Notes: generated from the letters alone by a model not told the origin. A stretch of 64,000 bases of DNA from Hymenopus coronatus (GCA_030762935.1 CM060900.1:290653736-290717735), one strand, 5' to 3'. Shown: positions 35,441-47,330, counted from the stretch's first letter. Numbers and translations are program-made.

Positions 35441-37055
35441 AGCATACGTTTTAAGGTTCCCTATATAAAAAATTCATGTTTATAGACACGTCAATGCTTA
35501 TAAATGTGTTTGTCAGTGTGTGTGTGTGCGTGTGTGTGTGTGTCTAATTTTATGTCAATAGATTGTGAAGACCACTTAATTCTGGACTACATTTACATAA
35601 TGAGTAAACCTAAGAGATAGACAAAATGTTACTACATTAAACAATTAAATCTCGGAAAAACACAATTTTGGGGGTTAATCATTTTCGAGTTATTCTTTGT
35701 TATGCGTTTCAATTTTAAAATATTTAAACTTTTCTCAAACGGGAACTGTCATTCCTGTTTCTTTTGCTTTATTCCCGGTCATGCAAAGATACCCGAATTT
35801 CAATCACATAGCGGCCAGATTTTAGAAGGTGTAACTAAATTTTAATATCATTTCTGTTAATGTTTATTTTGATTAGCATGCAGCAGATAGAAGAATAAAC
35901 TTTTGTAAGAAAAATTTGTCACAAAATAAGTACAGAAGGCCATGTGAATGGAACACATCAGATTTTTTTTAAAGTTAACTCGTAGATAGCGAAATAAAAT
36001 TTCCTATGAGAAGTTTCCAATAACGTGTAAGCGACGGAGGATATAGAAAGTCAAGAGAATGTAACTCATTTTTCTTCACGTGATGGGAGTTGTAGAAGGT
36101 AATTTGTTAATTGCAATAAATGTTTTCATAGATAATGTATAATGAGCATACCATCATTAGATTTCTTCTTCTATTATGTGCCTGTATCATTACTCTTGTG
36201 TATAATTATACACGTAATCTTTCATATGAAGTTACAACCAGCTCAGAGTGCTCATTGTGTCCTACTACGAACTGCTTAGTTCTTAGAATTTCACAGCTCT
36301 AGTGAAGCGATATCAAGCGAATACAGCGCCGTGACAACGAAGGTCAATACGCCTCATCGCTTTTTTTCCCCTTTGTTTTTTTTTTTTTTTTTTTCCCGTT
36401 TTACAACTTACTCAGCTTTTTTCCTCATTATGTCTACATAATTTATTGAAACATTTTATTTTATAATATATAATGCCAAACAACACAAATTAATTGTATA
36501 CCCTATTTTTACTTTGCACGTTTTAAAAACAAGACAACGAGTTGCTTAAAGCGAAAAACTATACGTTTTTGTTTTCTTTCTTATGTGTGACTTCTGCTTC
36601 AAAGTAGGAAATAAGTTAAATTCATTGTATAATTTTCCAGTTCATTTAAAAATTCGTAGTCGATATAAACCTACGTTCGACTAACGCAAAACAAAGAATG
36701 CAATTCTGAGGAAGAAGATAAGAAAATAATATTGTCCCAATAATATTTTACCGTGAACAGAGATATGTTTAGACACCAGCCTTTGAAACAATGACGTAAG
36801 GCGGCAAATCAATTTTTCAACTAAACTAAATGTCACTGCCATGAGGTGATTACTCGTTATTCATTGTTAAAAAACTTTAAACTAAAAAAAAATTGCAATT
36901 TCTTTTTACATCATATCGCTACACTTTCTTTCGTTCCTTCTTTTTTGTACGTCCCGAAAGAACACTTGTCTTTGGCAAAGTCATAACTACATATTACAGT
37001 TTTCTTTAAATTTAGTTTTTTTATTACATTTTTAGCTCTTCCAAGCTTGCACCCC
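35441..37055. other. Non-genic spacer with homopolymer and GT tracts
   Basis: Contains (GT)n at 35515-35543 and a T-rich run at 36361-36394. No genes recognised. Confidence 0.5.
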
Positions 37056-38279
37056 GCTTTTTCTTTTCTTTTTTTTTTTTTTTCTTTCTTAGAATTCAAG
37101 CAGTTAGGGAGCTAGGAGCTACATTCATTTCAGGAGAACCAGGAGCTCTACATCACAACAGGCAACAGGAAAAGAGGAAGAATGCAAAATTTCTTATTCC
37201 AGGAAGAATAAAGGTGCTCAGAGCTTGTATATCCAGGGTTTAAAGGAGGCGATGCTGTTGTCGCGAATAATCCGCCACATCCGTATACAAAAAGCTGCGT
37301 AAAGCAAGAACTACACAGTATAAGGTACTATGCCTAACATATACACCCATTACTGTCCAAATAAGAGCTCTCCACAATGCAGGACGCGTTCAGGGAAAAT
37401 TCAAGTGCAAAATATCTGTTGGTGAAGGATGGCAGGTGCCACCAGTACACCCCCGACACCTGTCCACAACAACCATTTACCTGAACATTCCATGAGCTAC
37501 TATTCGAGCGAATCCGGGGTTTGTCACATTAGACAAGTACGTAGGAAGAAAGGCCAGATGATATCCATGTAATTTATCTGCGGTTGGTAGAACTTCATTG
37601 GCAATCTCATATGTCACCGAGACCCATTCCGTGTTGATTTTTTGTAAAACAGATCCGCGTCAAATATGATTCCAGAGCAACTGCGGATACTTAAACTGTA
37701 CATGTGGTGTAATTGGTGCCCTCCGTTGAAGAAAAGTATAGACTTCCTTAGCCGTCCGAAAGCGGCCATCAGCCATCTCTGCCGGTGGTAATGTACTCAA
37801 GTCACGTGGGAACTCACGGAGCACTTTAGGTATTTTATGAGGTTTTTTCCGCTCCCAGAATAACTGATAACGCCGTAGCACCAAAATTTCTACGCTATCA
37901 CCATTCATTGCGCAAGCACCAACATTTTTAACAAAAGTGCTTTCCATTGCATCGCCACATACAACAAACCCCAGCCACCCTGGCCCTTTGGGAGATGTAA
38001 CTGCGCACTGGAAATGCGATACAGCTTCTCTGACAAGATGAAGTATCCGAGTACTTCTTCAATTCTCTGACTGTGTCGTGTTATGCGGGGCAGTACGTGT
38101 GCTAAGTACCATATACGACTCAAAGCAAAGGTATTACAAAACCACCCAGGTTGTGTCAAGTTTAGCATCCTCGACTTTTGGCCGTTCAGCGCACCACGTA
38201 AGATATTAATGCATGACGTCCAATAATAGTCCTATAGGTCTTCGTTGTCTCTACTGAAGTGTATCCCAAGAATTTCTGT
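37056..38279 (-). mobile_element. L1/Tx1-like LINE, 3' half, split by a Jockey insertion
   Basis: The downstream part of a minus-strand LINE. It begins (element sense) at the target duplication 38268-38279 and runs to an A-rich tail (T-rich on the plus strand, 37056-37091). The coding part includes GIHFSRDNEDL, NGQKSRMLNLTQPGWFCNTF and LSRIWYLAHVLPR (to about 38060), followed by 37660-37947 (KEVYTFLQRRAPITPHVQF) and a weaker stretch near 37600 (WVSVTYEIANEVLPTADKL). This is the conserved region after the RT in L1/Tx1-like LINEs. The upstream half lies at 43525-43872. Confidence 0.75.
38268..38279. repeat. Target-site duplication, left copy
   Basis: AAGAATTTCTGT, repeated exactly at 43525-43536, on the two sides of the Jockey insertion. 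Confidence 0.8.
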
Positions 38280-38445
38280 CCAGAGTCCAAGTACATGTCG
38301 TCCAGGTTTACCTGGATGGAATGTAATTTCGCCACAGTACCTAACCGCTGAAAGCGGTTTTACCTGTGCGATATTGTAGGGGAAAAAGCTTTTTTTTCAG
38401 AAGCTTTTGTGTCAGTGTCCGCCGGACCAAATTTCTCCGCATCCT

Positions 38446-38520
38446 TAGGCCTGCGCGCAGCCGGTCACTTGGGCGGTCACCCACCCAAGTAGCGACCACG
38501 CTCAATGCTGCTTAACTCGA
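38446..38520 (-). ncRNA. 5S-rRNA-like segment in the Jockey 3' region
   Basis: The minus strand reads GAGTTAAGCAGCATTGAGC, then GTGGTCGCTACTTGG and GTGGGTGACCGCC. This matches the central part of arthropod-type 5S rRNA (about positions 48-95), covering the internal control region: the A box AGTTAAGCA and the intermediate element TGGxTGGGTGACC. The 5' third of 5S is absent or unrecognisable and the 3' end diverges after ACCGCC. It is in the same orientation as the LINE and lies downstream of ORF2. It could be part of the LINE 3' UTR, or a separate 5S pseudogene or SINE scrap. Confidence 0.75.
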
Positions 38521-38694
38521 CGTGCCGCTTGTGTGGCCATCCAGTTAAGCAGGCCAGGTGGGAGGAAAGTTGGTAGGATTAGGGAATTTGGGAGGGGTGA
38601 GAGGTCCCAGCTTAATCAGAGGGGGTTACGACCGGCTGGTCTCTCAACCGGTTACGACCCCTCCCGGTACTGCGAAACTTGGGGGCTGTTTGGC

Positions 38695-41391
38695 CTAAGG
38701 GATGGCAGTCTCTGAGTCTAGGGGCCCGAGAGCGTCCCTTGGCAGGGGGTAGGAATTTCTCCTTCTTGGCGCCCTATGGTCGTAGTCGCCCAAAGTGCGC
38801 ACCAGAGGATTGGGGTGAAAAGGTATTTCATCATACAACGTGTGGGCACGTTCCCTCAAGACGTCGATGATATACGGGATTCCGGAGTAGGTATGTAGGA
38901 TATGACATGGGAATCTGCGCCCAGTATCGTAGATCATCCCTAAAGAACTGTTCTGAACGGCTGAAGTCTGCGGATTGTGGACGGTGCCGCTGACCTCCAG
39001 ACCTCGCAGCCGTACAGGATCAGGGGAGGAATGATCGCCTGTTACAGGCGCAGTTTGAGGTGTTTAGGCATGGTGGATTTAAAAACGGGGTTCAACTGTC
39101 TGAGGGCGGCGTAGCGTATCCCCACCTTGCCCCTTACATGTGGCGCGAAAGTGAGCCCGCGGTCGAGGAGAACCCCAAGGTATTTGGCAGCGGTGACCCA
39201 TGGGATCTGCCGCCGCCTCAACCTCAGGGGTTGCACCGGCCGCCAGCGACGGACCTTCGCCAGGAGAAGAGCAGAACTCTTCCCTGGACTGATGGCCATC
39301 CTCCACTTTTCGCTCCACCGGCCAATGGCCCGGAGCAGTCGCTCTAGTGGGGGGAAACAGTAACGGGCATTCTTGCTCTGTGCCATTATGAGGACGTCAT
39401 CGGCATATTGGCACGGAACAGTTCGGGGTTCCGTCGGGATGTCAGACATGTAGGCAGCAAAGAGTAATGGGGACAGTACACTGCCCTCCGGCACTCCCGC
39501 GCAATGGGTCTAACATTAGAGAGCCTCCCCTCTACTCTCACCCGGAATAAGCGTTCCTGGAGGAAGCTGCTTATCAGGGTGACATAGGGGGGAGGAACGC
39601 CTGCTTGCTTAAGTTTGTAGAGGAGCCCCTGATGCCAGTTAGCGGCGAAGGCCTTCTCCACGTCCAGCAGCGTCCAGGAAAGCCTTCTCGGCGAGGCGCA
39701 GGAGCTGCCAATTCGTGGAGTGCCCTCGTCGAAAACCAAACTGGTGATCCGGTAGGAGGTGCCTTCCTTGAAGAGAGGGGTGAGACGGGGTAGGAGCAAC
39801 CGCTCAAAGACTTTTGAGATGGTCGAGAGTAAACTGATGCATCGGTAATTGCATGGGAAGACCGGGTCCTTGCCGGGCTTTAAAATGCATACTACTCGCG
39901 CCTCCTTCCAACAAGATGGAAAGTGACGGAGTTGAAGGCATGCATTAAAAATCCGCGTCAGGTGGATCACAGCCGTTCGAGGTAGGCGTTGGAGCATGGG
40001 CGCCGTGGCGCCGTCATGCCCCGGGGATTTTTTGGGGTGCAGTTTTTGAATTTCGGAAGTCACCTCTTTCGGGGTGACTATAGGAAGATGGATCCCGTAT
40101 TGTGGTGGCGGCGTCTCCTCATAGAGGTAGTCCACCGTCGCCTCCACGAGGTCACTGAAGTTCTCGTCCTGGGGGTCCTCCCGGGGTTCAAACTGACTCT
40201 CAAGGTAGTCTGCAAACACTGTGGACTTCTCGCAGGGCTCGAAAGCGAGGCCCCCACGAGTGTCATGTAGAGGATGCTGGTATTGTGTCTTATCCTTCCT
40301 TAGGGCCTTGATAATCCGCCACGGCTTCTTTTCTTGCAGGTTGACGGTCTGCATCAGGTTTTCTCAGGCGTGTTTCCTGTGCGCTCGGAGTAGTCACCTT
40401 GCCAGGGTTTTGAACCTCTGGTATACTGCCCCTATCCTGGGATGGCTGAAGTGTTGCCACAGCTTCCGGACAGTCGCTTTGGCTTTTATCGGCCGCCGGA
40501 GTTCATCAGGGATGGTCCGAGGGTTAGAGGTCTCAGACGGGATGCGCTGTGTGTGAGCGCGTACCCCCTTCAGGATCTGTTGGGAGAATGCCTTTGCCGC
40601 CTCTTCCAGCGCCTCAACGGAGTCGATGCGTGGCCGCGGGTCGATGGTCTGGGTGAGTTCTAGGACTGCTGCATCCCTGTCGACTTCGTTAAACCAGTCC
40701 GGGATTGCCAGGGCTGGTATGTGAACATTGGAGTAGACCAAGACAGGGTCATGGTCGGAATCCAGTTCGTTTACCACCGAGAGGTCTAGCTGGAATGGAA
40801 TGTTTTTGATGATCATGATGTCGAGTACGTCCGGCCTGCCGTGGGACGGTTAGGACGCAGGCCTTCTCGGTCCGTGCGCATTGAGGCTGGGATCTCCGCT
40901 GATGAGACGGTAGAGTCCGCGGCCCCTGTGGTTTGAAACTCGGCTATACCGGTGCCCGTGCTTTGCGCTGAAGTCGCCTGCCATGCAGACAACAGGATGC
41001 AGGTTTAAAAAGGCGGTGTCATCCGCCTTGAAGTAGCGGCCGTCAGGAGGATCGTAAACAGCTATCAGCAGCGTGTCGAGTCCGCCAATGGCAAGCCGAA
41101 TGGCGCACGCCTACATGTGCTGAAGCTGCGGGAGAGGAAAAGGGGTGTGGGTAGTGTGGTTTTTGATAAATATAGCGGTACCCCCACCCTGACGGTGATC
41201 CTATCCGACCGATGGGTGGTGTAACTTGGCAACGAAAAAATTATACCAGCATGCAGGTCTGTTTCGCAGACTAGAAAAATGTCAACCCCATGGAATTCTA
41301 GAAACTCAAGCAAGCTTGGGTAATGTCCCCTAATTCCGTTTGTGTTCCAAAACGCGGCTCCTAATGGTCTCCTGGCGATTCTGGAGACCAT
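38695..41391 (-). pseudogene. Jockey ORF2: endonuclease and reverse transcriptase
   Basis: Starts at the ATG whose A is at 41391 (MVSRIARRPLGAAFWNTNGI), the start of an APE endonuclease. The endonuclease continues with LVCETDL (41065-41391), and SDHDPV is present near 40750. RT: LHPKKSPGHDG, ILKPGKDP, ISLLSTISKVFERLL, LLDVEKAFAANWH, then GSVLSPLLFAAYMSD and YADD encoded at 39396-39407, followed by AAKYLGVLLDRGLTF. The C-terminal part ends at a stop at 38695. A frameshift lies between the finger/palm part (39386-40354) and the YADD part (39042-39494). EKAFA has replaced the usual EKAFD. The role in the living element is target nicking and RNA copying. Confidence 0.88.
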
Positions 41392-41393
41392 TA
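41389..41393 (-). promoter_or_regulatory. TAATG stop/start overlap between Jockey ORF1 and ORF2
   Basis: On the element strand ORF1 ends TCA-ATG-TAA, and the ORF2 ATG begins at the last A of that stop. The same UAAUG arrangement is known to couple ORF2 translation to ORF1 termination in the silkworm LINE SART1. It suggests termination-reinitiation here. Confidence 0.8.
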
Positions 41394-42930
41394 CATTGAG
41401 GAATTGGGGAACAGCACCTCCAGCGTATCAAGCAGGATTTTGTGCTTGACCAGGGGACTAAGCCTCGGGTCGGACAGTTGCTGCTTACATTTCCGTAAAG
41501 TGGGAAGAGCCCTGTTTATGTATTCCCCAAACCACAGGGTTAGGGTCCGGAATACGTCCATATCGGACGGGGAAACTTCCTCGCCATGGGTCGGCAGGGG
41601 GAAGTATACAGGACCCGGGAGCGTCGCCGCTGCGCTGCCAGTGTCCGCCGTGGCAGTGACAAGCTGCTCGGCGGGTGGCTGACTTTCTTGCGCCACTGAG
41701 GGCGTGGATTGTGTCTGCTGCTCGGTCGGGTCCTGTGATTGGCCCGGCCGAGCGGTAGGCTGGGCCCTGCTCTTATTTTTCTTAATTGAGACTTGGACTT
41801 CTTCTTAGGTCTTGGTGTACCCCTGCTTCCTTGCGCCGGCGTCTCGGTTGTTACGTCCATAGTCGTTTGGGTCGTCTGCGTCGTGGGCGCCGCCGCATTC
41901 GTCGTTGGTGGTGCCCCCTCCGTCGTCGTCTCTGCCTGCTGCAGCGTCGTCTCCACTCTTGTAAGAACGGCCGAGAAGGAGGCCCCGGGGGGATTGGCTC
42001 CACCCCACGGCCTCCTTGACGGTGGTTTCTATGATCTTTTGCCGGGTTCCGCAGCCCTTATATACACTTGAATGTGCCAGCCCACAGTTGGCACACTTGG
42101 TTTTTTTCTGGTGGGTTGGGGCAGAATTGCACTATGTGGTCTCCTGCACAGCGCTTGCACGCAAGCTTACGCACGCACACCTGGCTGGAATGGTGAAAAC
42201 CCATCCAGCGGTGGCACTGCACTAGTCCACCCTGGCCGTAAAAGCGTTCCACCTTTACGACCGTGTGGAACAGCACATGGATGTTGTCTACTGGTTGGAC
42301 CGCACCTCCTGGCATCTTGTCCACGACGACCATGAAGAGGGGCATCGGCACTTTGACGGCGCCCTCGTCTGTCTGAATGGTCTTTCGTAGCTGAGCTACG
42401 GAATCGGCGGCAATGCCGTGCTCCTGGTGAAGCGCTTGTTTCATCTCCTCAGGGGTACACATAGAGTCCGAGCCTCTGATTATGCGACGCTCCATATGGG
42501 GGCGCTGAGGGGAGTAAGAGTAGAACGGAATCTGAAGATCTTGAAGCGTCTGTTTGGCCGCTTCGAAATCCTCAGGGGTGTTGTTCAGGATGTGGACCTT
42601 ACTGGGCTTTCTTTTGGCTTCGAAGCCGGCTTTTATCTTTGACGCCAAGCGTCGCAAGACTCCAACATGATCCTTGAAGGAGTCCGCGATTATTGGCGGT
42701 AGCCTTGTGCCCCTCTTGGCTAGGGGTGTCTGGGTGCCCTATGGGGGAGCACCAACTGTCTGAGCTGAGGCGGCGGGACCCGGAGAGGCCCTACCGTTTC
42801 TCCCCACGACAGTGAAACCGTCCGTAAGGGGTTCTTGAGGTAGCTCATCCTCATCCGCCGATTCAGGCAGAGGGGGAAGGGAGGGGGCATCCTGGGAGAT
42901 GGTGCTTGTCACTTTATGAGGAGTGTTCTT
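41391..42930 (-). pseudogene. Jockey ORF1: gag-like nucleic-acid-binding protein
   Basis: A 199-codon segment at 42058-42657 starts MRRLASKIKAGFEAKRKPSK, has the KVHILNNTPEDFEAAK block (a PRE_C2HC-like domain) and ends with zinc knuckles CHRWMGFHHSSQVC and CKRCAGDHIVQFC. Downstream are a Thr-rich linker (41540-41956) and a C-terminal part (41391-41696) ending NSSM-stop. The order matches the Jockey/BS/TART ORF1. The N-terminal limit near 42930 is an estimate. Reading-frame breaks occur between the parts. Confidence 0.82.
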
Positions 42931-43524
42931 CCTCCTTTCCCTGGTGGGTTCTGCCTCTGGTGAGGTGGAAGGGCCAGGTATTTACCCGTCATTTGGGTCC
43001 AGTGGTGCGGGTGCCCTCCGGCGTTCCACAGCGGACCGGACCTCCTTTAAGGAGGCGCCTGTGGGAGCCTTTAGGCTTGAGCTGTCGGGCCGAGAGCCCT
43101 AACCCTTGGCTGTGGTCTTGTGGACCCGCTGTCTCGTGGTCGGTTGGTCTTCAAGGTCACAGTAAGTGAAAAGAAAGAAGACAGTCACAGAGGAGTAAGA
43201 AAAGGGGTGAGACCTGTTCCTGGACTACCGTTCTTGTCGTTAGGAAGGGCCTTTTTGCAACGGGCTAGCAGGGGATTAAAGTTCACTGCCCGTCGGTGGG
43301 GGCAGTGAAGGCCGCTCGCACTCTCGCGGCGGGACGGCAAGCTATTAGGGGGTGCTAGGCCCACTGCGTTGCGGCTATAAGGTTGTGCCGGCGTGTACCA
43401 TCCGGAGTCTGGCCGATGAGGTGGTCGCTGGAATTTTGGCGATGCCGTCGCCCAGTGTAGCTGCTGCTGCCCAAGAGGAGCCGAGAAGTTCTGTCCTTCT
43501 TGACGGTCAGATCGCATCTGCGTG

Positions 43525-43536
43525 AAGAATTTCTGT
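43525..43536. repeat. Target-site duplication, right copy
   Basis: AAGAATTTCTGT, identical to 38268-38279. Confidence 0.8.
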
Positions 43537-43872
43537 GCGTTGCACAGTGGGTATTCCTAATACCGCGGAATCCGCAGGGTGCGGCCCAATGGGGAGACTT
43601 ACAGATTTCCACAAATCCCCCGCACATCAGGCATATTCCTATAAACATCTTCGTAGATACGTGACATCCTGCTTGACGGTAACCACCAGCGTAATATCAT
43701 CCGCATAGGCCCTAATGACCAGTGACTGTCACTAAACCGCCAGACCCGTGATCCTAGTTTGCAGCTGTCGGAGCAAGGGATCAATGTACACAGCTGATAA
43801 CAACATAGACAGGGGACAACCTTGACGGACGGATCTGGTGACCTGTATGGGGGCAGTCAGAAACCTATTGCA
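43525..43872 (-). mobile_element. L1/Tx1-like LINE, 5' half (RT palm), 5'-truncated
   Basis: The minus strand reads FLTAPIQVTRSVRQGCPLSM, then YIDPLLRQLQ, then AYADDITLVV (YADD encoded at 43696-43707) and GPHPADSAVLGIPTVQ, and stops at TEIL within the duplication 43525-43536. RQGCPLS plus AYADD is the L1/Tx1-type RT signature. The same frame resumes at 38267, the other side of the Jockey insertion. Two in-frame stops follow LAV. Upstream of about 43872 the similarity ends, so the copy is 5'-truncated within the RT. Confidence 0.8.
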
Positions 43873-44439
43873 TTGAATTCTACTGGACGCTTATCATTCC
43901 CAAATGCAACTAATTGAACTGAGATGAAAGCATTTCTGGGATTGCTCATCTTTACAGACATTTTAAATCAGATGGTGAGAGTGTTGAAAACTTATTTGTA
44001 ACAGATAGCACTCTGCATATTATATAAACAGTAAACATGGCAATTTAATAATTTCCTTAATTTGAATTGCTATGCATGCTCCAAACAAAACAGTAAACCA
44101 TTTTATAATTCGACTGCAAACGCTGAATAGCTAACCTAAGGAATAAAAGTCTGATATTTTCGTTTGCATGAACTTCTTCTTTTGTTCTACAAAAACAATT
44201 CTCACAAAACAGTAACCTTTTATCTATTTTGTGCTTATCAAGATAATCATTACCAGAAATGGTCTTAATACTTTGCTCCTTAATAACTCGAGGGGAATAC
44301 GGGTGTCACTAGGGTAAACAGACAGTCTAATTGTCAAAAGCTGTCGCTATGCAACTGTCTTTGAAATTCGGTTGTCTTTCCTTGGCGAGTTTTAACGTGA
44401 TTTATATTTTTGTGCACTAAGTTTTTGTGTATCTTTTAC
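43873..44439. other. Non-genic spacer
   Basis: Nothing recognised. Confidence 0.5.
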
Positions 44440-44900
44440 AGTTTAACAGCTATAGGTCCTTCAGTATAGGCTATTCCTAAAACATTCAATATATTCATTT
44501 TTAAATCATATAAACATCTTTAATATATGGCATTTTAATCAAATTCGTAAGAATCATTTTTTACAAAATGGAAAATCTTTAAAAGTGCTCCATGTAAAGG
44601 GTAGTTCGGGATTGATTTTTCAGAAAATCTTCGTGTCGTACTATTGAAGGATAATAAAATGATATCAAATTTGATATTTAGTCGCCTTTTCCTTTCTGAA
44701 TTATGTTGCCCACAGATACACACGCACACACAGGCACACAGACACACATATACTGACTTTTGTTTATAAAAATTCCTTTTTGGGTTTAGGGGTTATCAAA
44801 ACATAATTCCAGTGAAATTTCGGTATTTAAATTTTGAGTCGAATACAATACCTCGTCTATCTACTATGTACATTATGGATACGTGCTAGAGAAAGTAAAA
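44440..44900 (+). repeat. Unclassified interspersed repeat, copy R1
   Basis: Shares with R2-R4: CATGTAAAGGGTAGTTCGGG, ATCTTCGTGTCGTAC, GTTGCCCACAGATACACACG, AAATTTCGGTATTTAAATTTT and CTAGAGAAAGTAAAA at the end. No coding potential. Direct relative at 45400-45810. Confidence 0.75.
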
Positions 44901-45399
44901 GATCTGACGTGTTCCATTCACATGATTTTCTCTACCTTTTCTGCAAACAATCTATTCTGGCAAAGGATTCGTTTATTTACATCATGCAAGAGATAAACAT
45001 TATCAGAAGCTGTTTTATTAGTTGCATGCTTTAAACAGAGAGGAAATAGGTAACACACTAGGCTAAATCGATAGTCACATCCTTAAAAGGCTGGTCGCTA
45101 TATAAAAAATTGAAGTTCGGTTCAGGTCACAAGTGAAACAAAAGACAAAACGAAACATGGCTTCCCGTTTGAGGAAAGTTTAAGTAGTTTGAAATTGAAA
45201 CCTATGACAAGGAGTATTTCGGGAATGATTAACTCTACAAAAATATGTGGAACATAAATTGTGTGCTTTAACCAAATCTACCTTTTTGTGCAATAAGGTT
45301 TTCTCAATGTTAAAGGGTTTATCGGTTACGCAAAATTAATCCAGAATAAAGAAATCACCAGAAACCATTCGCAGAAAATTCAAAATATACATTTTATTT

Positions 45400-45810
45400 C
45401 CAATGCCAATATATTTAATATACGGTATTTTAATGAAAATCGTAAAGGCTATTTTTGAGAAGAATAACACTTTAAAAAAAATTTCCACGTAATGGTTAGT
45501 TTGCGACGGGGAAATTTTCTTGACAATTTTCGAGTCGCATCCTTGGAAAATACTAAACTTAAATGCAACGTTTGGTACTTAAAGGTTGTTACTTTGAGCT
45601 ATGCTGCCCATAGGCGCACACGGACAAGGACGCACAGTAAGGTTTTTGTTAAAAAAAAAAAAAAAAAAATAGGGGGAGATTTTCATGAGGTTTCAAATTA
45701 TGTATTCCTGGTGATATCCTGGTATCGAAATTTTGGGTGGAATACAATATCTTCTCTATCTACTAAATACATAGTAAATGCGTGTTAGAGAAAGTGTAAA
45801 TATTTTACCA
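45400..45810 (+). repeat. Unclassified interspersed repeat, copy R2
   Basis: Same landmarks and order as R1 (CGTAATGGTTAGTTTG, TTCGAGTCGCATCCTTGG, GCTGCCCATAGGCGCACAC, TTAGAGAAAGTG), with an A19 run at 45651-45669 in the middle. Confidence 0.75.
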
Positions 45811-46489
45811 TCATAAAAACATTGTATATTGCAACTAAAGCTAGTAAATACCGTCATTTAAAATTGGACTTTAAAAATTGTCATTAGAAACTTAGACTCA
45901 TAAAATAAGCAAACCTTTGAATTTTAAAATGTGTATTATTTAGTCAATATATACTATTTCAAAATTAAACAATAAATTTGAATATTTACAATTAAGGAGC
46001 AGCAATGACTTATTATATGCCAAATCCATTTAATGATTGTTTGAGTAAAGTAAAGTAATAAGACATTTAAGTTCTGTTTACAGAACAAGATAAGCTCAGA
46101 CTATTTCAAAAATAAGCTCGCGTCAATTTATTGTTTTCAAGTCTAATGCCACCACTTCGCTAGAAATCAGTAGTATTATAAAAGAATTTTAAATACAATT
46201 TTTTTTAGTCATGAAATTAATAGAAAACATATAAGGAGCTGTATTAAGGCAAATAGTATACGCATAGTTATTTCTAGATTGGAGGCTCCAATTAAAGCAC
46301 AGAACCATTTATATTCAGATAATCAAGGAAAACTTCAAGCCTCATATAATTTGCAACTTAAAATAATCAAGTTTCCCTAGTGTTCTTTTTTTCCGAATAT
46401 AAACAAATGCATATACGGAAATTTTATGCACAAGCGTAAGTAGTATGAAGTTAGGTTGTATAGATAAATCACAACACTGCCAACTGAGT
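45811..46489. other. Non-genic spacer
   Basis: AT-rich, nothing recognised. Confidence 0.5.
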
Positions 46490-47330
46490 CCCTGCTGTTA
46501 CGCGAAGAATGTCTAGTCTGTATTCGATATGTGTAGGTCTAATTCAACATGTTCGGAATAATGGTCCCAATGGCTTCCACAATCCGGGTACGGAGATCCT
46601 AAAGTCCAGCAATTTAGTAATGTGTACTCTGTCCTCACACAGGCCTAAAGAAGGAATTCCAATGAAGGTATGTCAGCAAAACGTGAAGAGGAATTCACAG
46701 ATCCACCTCCGCCAATCTAATGATCTGGGAATGTTTCATCCAGAGCACTCCACATATCCAGGGACTAGTGGGATGAAGCATCATTTTGTTGACGCTGAAG
46801 AATTTATTCTAAGTGTTTAACCTGGGGAATGTGTAGTGCTGCAGCATGTTCAGGTACATGCCTATGACGGTTTCTTTCTGGAAAAAAAGACGGCCCGAGG
46901 ATTGTGTTGCAGATTAGGCCACACTAAAAGTTTACTTTCGGGCTATCTCGCACATATTCTGTGATACAACGTGGTTATTCTGATTCCTTAATTTGAACAC
47001 TATGCCTTTTTAAGGTTCCCAATTCATGAGACGTGGTCTCGTCGGAAACTTCATGGTTGTCAGGAAAGCCGACTTTTTGTTAGCTCGTTTGTGCATTAGC
47101 AAGCAATTTCGTAGCTTTGTGGGTTATTCTCTGGGATTAGAACCTGCAAAATATGTCCTTTGTATCATAAGGAGTGAGCCCTTTTTGAGAACGCCATTAA
47201 TGGTTGCTCATGTCATCTGAAGTTCCCGTATAGCTTGGCGAATTAACACATGTGGATTTCGTTGGAAAGTCTGTCGGACTTTCTCACTTACTCATCGGAG
47301 ATAGTTCTTGGCATCTAATGGTGCCGTCTA
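46490..47330 (-). pseudogene. mariner-like (DDE) transposase remnant, copy M2
   Basis: Nearly the whole length of a transposase can be followed on the minus strand despite many stops. N-terminal domain: SEKVRQTFQRNPHVLIRQA and IRELQMT (about 47295-47210). Middle: LRNCLLMHKRANK and FPTRPRLMNW. Core: GRLFFQKETVIGMYLNMLQH (about 46885-46830), matching the GPFFFxExTVTGxxYLDML block. Second catalytic region: decayed near 46770. C-terminal part: AIGTIIPNMLN (about 46570). The best second catalytic block is lost, so the copy is dead. Terminal repeats were not identified. Confidence 0.72.

Larger units (their letters stand above)
38280..43524 (-). mobile_element. Jockey-type LINE, ~5.2 kb, degenerate
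   Basis: A GC-rich minus-strand element between two perfect 12-bp repeats. Element order: 5' UTR (about 43524-42950), ORF1 gag with zinc knuckles (to 41391), ORF2 endonuclease and RT (41391-38695), and a 3' region of about 415 nt containing a 5S-rRNA-like segment. No RNase H is seen, as usual for the Jockey clade. ORF1 and ORF2 overlap as TAATG. There is an A8 run at 38391-38398 but no poly(A) exactly at the inferred 3' end, so the 3' limit deserves caution. A few stops and frameshifts interrupt both ORFs. This element looks younger than family A. Confidence 0.85.

Noticed and set aside
38280..43524. A GC-rich island that might be foreign DNA or a host gene cluster
   Set aside because: The whole island is one Jockey-type LINE bounded by a 12-bp duplication.
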